A DNA stretch of 48,030 nucleotides from Gammaproteobacteria bacterium (GTDB lineage: Bacteria > Pseudomonadota > Gammaproteobacteria > Eutrophobiales > Eutrophobiaceae), in NCBI GenBank assembly GCA_016179185.1, contig JACORW010000001.1, forward strand, positions 1-48,030, in the 5' to 3' direction. The position numbers and the translations under genes are program-made. The notes under the pieces were generated by a model. The model ran no database searches. It was not told the origin of the DNA and saw only the letters and a program-made list of their open reading frames with translations. Below are positions 44,235-48,030 of the stretch, piece by piece (position 1 is the first letter of the stretch; each line of letters starts with the position of its first letter).

Positions 44235-44705
44235 GTGAACATCAATGCGACGCTGCTTGGCCAGGCGATAACCTTCGCCATTCTGGTCTGGTTTACCATG
44301 AGATTCGTATGGCCTCCGATCATGAAGGCCATGCAGGATCGCGCCAGGCGTATCGCCGACGGTCTGGCGGCGGCGGAACAGGGCCAGCAGAAGTTCAATC
44401 AGGCCGAAAAGGAATATGAGGCGCGCGTGAATGAAGGTCGGCAACAGGCCGCGGGAATCGTGGCGCAGGCCCACAAGCAGGGAGTCGAAATGATCGAGGC
44501 GGCCAAGGACGCCGCCCGGGACGAGGGCAATCGCATGATCGAGGCGGCCAAACACGAGATTGGGCGCGAGCGCGAGCAGGCGCGCGAACAGCTCAAGCAG
44601 CAGGTGGCGGTACTGGCACTGGCCGGCGCCGAGCAGATCCTGATGCGCGAGGTGGATCGCAAGGCCCACAGCGATCTGCTGGCGAAAATCAGCGGCGGTC
44701 TCTGA
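44235..44705 (+). CDS. atpF: F0F1 ATP synthase subunit b
   Basis: 156 residues starting with GTG. It starts [20 protein letters not shown], a single membrane anchor, and continues as a long charged coiled coil to the C-terminus, the peripheral stalk. Length and start match the family. The next gene begins about 10 bp after the stop. Confidence 0.95.
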   Translation: MNINATLLGQAITFAILVWFTMRFVWPPIMKAMQDRARRIADGLAAAEQGQQKFNQAEKEYEARVNEGRQQAAGIVAQAHKQGVEMIEAAKDAARDEGNRMIEAAKHEIGREREQAREQLKQQVAVLALAGAEQILMREVDRKAHSDLLAKISGGL

Positions 44706-44715
44706 GGAAGCTTTG

Positions 44716-45252
44716 GTGCGGGAAACAGCGACGCTGGCCCGACCCTACGCCAGGGCTGCTTTCGAGCAGGCCCGAAGCGAAGGCAAGCTCAGGGAGTGGT
44801 CCGATCAGCTGGCATTGTTGTCGGTGATCGCCGCGGATCCGTTGATGCGCCGTGTTATTCGCAACCCCAGGATCAGCGCGCAGCAGCTTGCGGGGCTGGT
44901 TGCGGACCTGATCCCCGGGCGGTTCACTCCCACCGGCAGGAATTTCGTCGGGCTGCTCGTGGATGCCGGGCGGCTGGACGTGGCGCCGGAGATCCGCCGG
45001 CAGTTCGAGCAGCGCCGCCTGCTGGCCGAAAGTCGCGCCGACGTGGAAGTGATTGCCGCGTTCGAGCTGGACGATGAGCAGCGCAATCGCATCCGCGATC
45101 TGATGCAGCGCCGGCTCGGCCGCGAGGTCACTTTGTCGGCCACGGTGGACCAGTCGCTTATCGGTGGCGCCATCATTCGCACCGGCGATTATGTCATCGA
45201 CGCTTCCGTGCGCGGCCGTCTGCGGGTAATGGGCAACCAATTGTCGGAATGA
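44716..45252 (+). CDS. atpH: F0F1 ATP synthase subunit delta
   Basis: 178 residues, the stator subunit joining b to F1. It starts [14 protein letters not shown] and ends [20 protein letters not shown], both characteristic. I chose the GTG at 44716; a TTG one codon upstream (44713) is equally in frame. Confidence 0.95.
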   Translation: MRETATLARPYARAAFEQARSEGKLREWSDQLALLSVIAADPLMRRVIRNPRISAQQLAGLVADLIPGRFTPTGRNFVGLLVDAGRLDVAPEIRRQFEQRRLLAESRADVEVIAAFELDDEQRNRIRDLMQRRLGREVTLSATVDQSLIGGAIIRTGDYVIDASVRGRLRVMGNQLSE

Positions 45253-45283
45253 TTACTCAAGAGAATGTAAACGAGGAACCAAC

Positions 45284-46825
45284 ATGTCTATCAGCGCAAC
45301 TGAAATCAGCGACCTGATCCGCAAGCGCATTCAGTCCCTGAACCTCGACACCGAGGCGCGGACCGAAGGCACGGTCGTCAGTCTCGCGGACGGCGTCGCG
45401 CGCCTGCATGGTCTGTCCGACGTCATGCAGGGCGAGATGATCGAATTTCCCGGGAACACCTACGGCCTTGCCATGAATCTGGAGCGCGATTCGGTCGGCG
45501 CGGTGATCATGGGCAATTACCAGCACATCTCAGAGGGTGACACCGTGCGCTGTACCAAGCGCATCCTGGAAGTGCCGGTGGGCGTGGGCCTGCTCGGCCG
45601 CGTCGTGGATGCCCTGGGCATTCCCATAGATGGCAAGGGCCCGATCAAGAGCGCGCAGAGTTCGCCAATCGAGAAAATCGCCCCGGGTGTGATCACGCGC
45701 CAGTCCGTGGGCCAGCCGGTGCAGACCGGGCTCAAGTCGATCGATGCCATGGTGCCCGTGGGCCGCGGCCAGCGCGAATTGATCATCGGCGACCGCCAGA
45801 CCGGCAAGACCGCGGTGGCCATTGACACCATTATCAACCAGAAGGGCACCGGCATTAAGTGCATCTACGTCGCCATCGGCCAGAAGGCGTCCAGCATCAA
45901 CGTCGTCATCCGCAAGCTGGAAGAGCACGGCGCCATGGAGCACACCATCATTGTCGCCGCCAGCGCCTCGGAATCCGCGGCCATGCAATACGTCGCCCCG
46001 TATTCCGGCTGCACCATGGGCGAATATTTCCGCGATCGCGGCGAGGACGCGCTGATCATTTATGACGATCTGACCAAGCAGGCCTGGGCCTACCGGCAAA
46101 TTTCATTGTTGCTGAAGCGCCCACCGGGCCGCGAGGCATACCCGGGCGACGTGTTCTATCTGCATTCCCGACTGCTCGAGCGCGCCGCGCGCATCAACAC
46201 CGACTACGTGGAAAAGCTCACCAAGGGGCAGGTCAAGGGCAAGACCGGTTCGCTGACGGCGCTGCCGATCATCGAGACCCAGGCGGGCGACGTGTCGGCG
46301 TTTGTCCCGACGAACGTGATCTCCATTACCGACGGGCAGATCTATCTGGAAACGAGCCTGTTCAATGCCGGTTTCCGCCCCGCCATCAATGCCGGCCTGT
46401 CCGTGTCCCGTGTCGGCGGCGCCGCCCAGACCAAGATCATCAAGAAGCTCGGGGGCGGCATTCGTCTCGCGCTGGCCCAGTACCGCGAACTGGCGGCGTT
46501 CGCGCAGTTTGCTTCCGACCTGGACGAGGCGACCCGCAAGCAGCTGGCCCGCGGCCAGCGTGTCATGGAGCTGATGAAACAGAAGCAGTATTCGCCGCTC
46601 AGCGTGGCGGAAATGGCAGTCAGTCTGTTCGCCGCCGAATATGGCTATCTCGATGACGTGGCGCTCGAAAAAGTCCGCGACTTTGAGACCGGGCTGCACG
46701 GCTACATGAAGAACAGCAGGGCGGACCTCATCAAAGGCATCAACGCCAAGCCGGAGTTGACCGATGACGTGGACAAGGGACTGCGGGCGGCGCTGGATGA
46801 GTTCAAGAAGACGCATACGTGGTAA
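45284..46825 (+). CDS. atpA: F0F1 ATP synthase subunit alpha
   Basis: 513 residues. Walker [11 protein letters not shown], the regulatory ATP-site region and [14 protein letters not shown] (family signature [12 protein letters not shown]) are present, with [22 protein letters not shown] (in pieces) also typical. It has a GAGGAAC ribosome site. The stop codon lies at the edge of heptad array 5. Confidence 0.97.
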   Translation: MSISATEISDLIRKRIQSLNLDTEARTEGTVVSLADGVARLHGLSDVMQGEMIEFPGNTYGLAMNLERDSVGAVIMGNYQHISEGDTVRCTKRILEVPVGVGLLGRVVDALGIPIDGKGPIKSAQSSPIEKIAPGVITRQSVGQPVQTGLKSIDAMVPVGRGQRELIIGDRQTGKTAVAIDTIINQKGTGIKCIYVAIGQKASSINVVIRKLEEHGAMEHTIIVAASASESAAMQYVAPYSGCTMGEYFRDRGEDALIIYDDLTKQAWAYRQISLLLKRPPGREAYPGDVFYLHSRLLERAARINTDYVEKLTKGQVKGKTGSLTALPIIETQAGDVSAFVPTNVISITDGQIYLETSLFNAGFRPAINAGLSVSRVGGAAQTKIIKKLGGGIRLALAQYRELAAFAQFASDLDEATRKQLARGQRVMELMKQKQYSPLSVAEMAVSLFAAEYGYLDDVALEKVRDFETGLHGYMKNSRADLIKGINAKPELTDDVDKGLRAALDEFKKTHTW

Positions 46826-46830
46826 CAAGT

Positions 46831-46986
46831 GGCTGGTGACTAGTGGCTGGTGGCTGAGAAAAACAGTGGCTGGTGGCTGGTGGCTGGCAAGACAAAACAC
46901 TTAACAAGGCCAGACTGCGAGCGACCATTTTTCAGCCACCAGCCACCAGCCACCAGCCACCTGCCACCAGCCACCAGCCACCAGCC
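46831..46986. repeat. heptad-repeat inverted array 5 (ACCAGCC type)
   Basis: Left arm: GGCTGGT, GACTAGT, GGCTGGT, GGCTGAG (46831-46858), a 9-bp break, then GGCTGGT, GGCTGGT, GGCTGGC (46868-46888). Right arm: eight in-phase units from 46931 to 46986 (TTCAGCC, three ACCAGCC, ACCTGCC, three ACCAGCC). It fills the 190-bp gap between atpA and atpG and starts six bases after the atpA stop. Confidence 0.9.
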
Positions 46987-47015
46987 GCAATTCGAACATA
47001 GCGAGAGACTGAAAA

Positions 47016-47876
47016 ATGGCAGGCGCAAAGGAAATCCGGACCAAAATCGCGAGCGTAAAGAGCACGCAGAAGATCACCAAGGCAATGGAAATGGTGGCCG
47101 CGAGCAAGATGCGCAAGACACAGGATCGCATGCGCGCGGCGCGGCCCTATGCCGCGATGATGCGTCACGTGATCGCCCACGTCGGGCACGCCAACCCGGA
47201 ATACCCGCATCCGTTCCTTGTGCCGCGCGAGATCAAACGCGTCGGCCTAATCGTCGTGTCCACGGATCGCGGCCTGTGCGGCGGATTGAACGCGAATCTG
47301 TTCCGCGAGGTGATTCGCCGCCTGAAGGATTTCGACCAGCAGGGCAAGGAAGTGCACCTCGGCCTGTATGGCGCCAAGGCCTCTGGATTCTTCAGCCGCA
47401 CGGGTGGCCGTGTATTGGGCCAGGCGATACACCTCGGCGATTCACCGAAGCTGATGGACCTGATCGGCGTCTGGAAGGTCATGGCGGAGGCCTTTATGGC
47501 GGGTTCCATAGATGCCATCGCCGTGGCGTCCAACCGGTTCGTGAATTCCATGACGCAGAAGCCCGCCATCGAGCAGCTCGTGCCGATAGATCCGGAGAAG
47601 GACAAGGCGCTGTCGCACCACTGGGATTACATCTACGAACCCGATGCGCGGGAAGTACTGGATCAATTGTTGAACCGCTATGTGGAATCGCTGTTGTATC
47701 AACTGGTCGTGGAGAACATCGCCTGCGAAATGGCGGCGCGCATGGTGGCCATGAAGAGCGCATCCGACAACGCCGGCAAGCTAATCGGTGAACTCCAATT
47801 GATCTACAACAAGGCGCGGCAAGCCGCGATTACCCAGGAACTGGCGGAGATTGTCGGCGGCGCGGCGGCAGTATGA
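47016..47876 (+). CDS. atpG: F0F1 ATP synthase subunit gamma
   Basis: 286 residues, the central rotor shaft. The start [36 protein letters not shown] in the middle and the C-terminal [20 protein letters not shown] are diagnostic. Both flanking gaps in the operon hold heptad arrays, which separates it from atpA and from the expected atpD far more than usual. Confidence 0.97.
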   Translation: MAGAKEIRTKIASVKSTQKITKAMEMVAASKMRKTQDRMRAARPYAAMMRHVIAHVGHANPEYPHPFLVPREIKRVGLIVVSTDRGLCGGLNANLFREVIRRLKDFDQQGKEVHLGLYGAKASGFFSRTGGRVLGQAIHLGDSPKLMDLIGVWKVMAEAFMAGSIDAIAVASNRFVNSMTQKPAIEQLVPIDPEKDKALSHHWDYIYEPDAREVLDQLLNRYVESLLYQLVVENIACEMAARMVAMKSASDNAGKLIGELQLIYNKARQAAITQELAEIVGGAAAV

Positions 47877-47886
47877 GAAAACAAGT

Positions 47887-48013
<127 letters not shown>

Positions 48014-48030
48014 GAACAGAGGTACAGGAC

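Overview
The window is chromosomal DNA of a GC-rich gammaproteobacterium, probably an uncultured or lightly studied lineage near the Chromatiales/Acidiferrobacterales type. This rests on gene content and order: glnA-ntrBC with a sigma-54 promoter, lptM-lysA, a complete System I cytochrome c maturation operon, two-subunit glycyl-tRNA synthetase, and mnmG-rsmG-parA-parB running into an F-type ATP synthase operon. No rRNA, tRNA, CRISPR array or intact insertion sequence was seen. Genus cannot be set from the sequence alone.

Layout. 1-0.6 kb: a dense cluster of hairpin repeats and a doubtful small gene. 0.6-2.4 kb: rho and trxA (minus). 2.5-9.2 kb: lptM, lysA, glnA, a DUF4124 gene, ntrB and ntrC (plus), with NtrC-type palindromes before glnA and ntrB. 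9.3-10.0 kb: a dienelactone-hydrolase-like gene. 10.0-12.7 kb: an accessory island with an orphan Rhs tip and a small membrane protein, an XRE remnant and three ORF6N copies in different states of decay. 12.7-25.1 kb (minus): glyQ-glyS-gmhB-acyltransferase-ccmABCDEFGHI-hemB. 25.2-29.8 kb (minus): a gliding-type ABC transporter set with GldG-like and DUF4340 proteins. 30.1-37.1 kb: oxidoreductase, a toxin-antitoxin and defence-remnant island (AbiEi-MntA fusion, HepT, hsdM scrap, truncated NYN gene, HipB-like regulator), an M20 peptidase, two unknown membrane proteins and a redoxin. 37.2-48.0 kb (plus): gamma carbonic anhydrase, mnmG, rsmG, parA, parB, atpIBEFHAG; atpD should follow beyond the end.

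The most striking signal is not a gene. Six gene-to-gene gaps hold long inverted repeats, each arm being a tandem run of 7-base units. The unit differs from gap to gap (AAAAGTT, ACAAGCT, ACAAGTC, ACCAGCC, ACTAGCC), but nearly all units fit one degenerate heptamer, ANNAGYN. Period, inverted layout and position against start or stop codons are kept while the sequence drifts. Two further non-coding systems are seen: a modular hairpin repeat whose stems change by compensating substitutions while the loop is kept (1-297), and at least four small inverted-repeat elements ending in GGGGTCAGAG-like termini, one of which supplies the last codons of glyQ.

Regulation visible in the sequence includes a GG-N10-GC sigma-54 promoter and an NtrC site for glnA, a second NtrC site at ntrB, a good sigma-70 promoter for the atp operon, and a large inverted repeat touching the HipB-like start codon.
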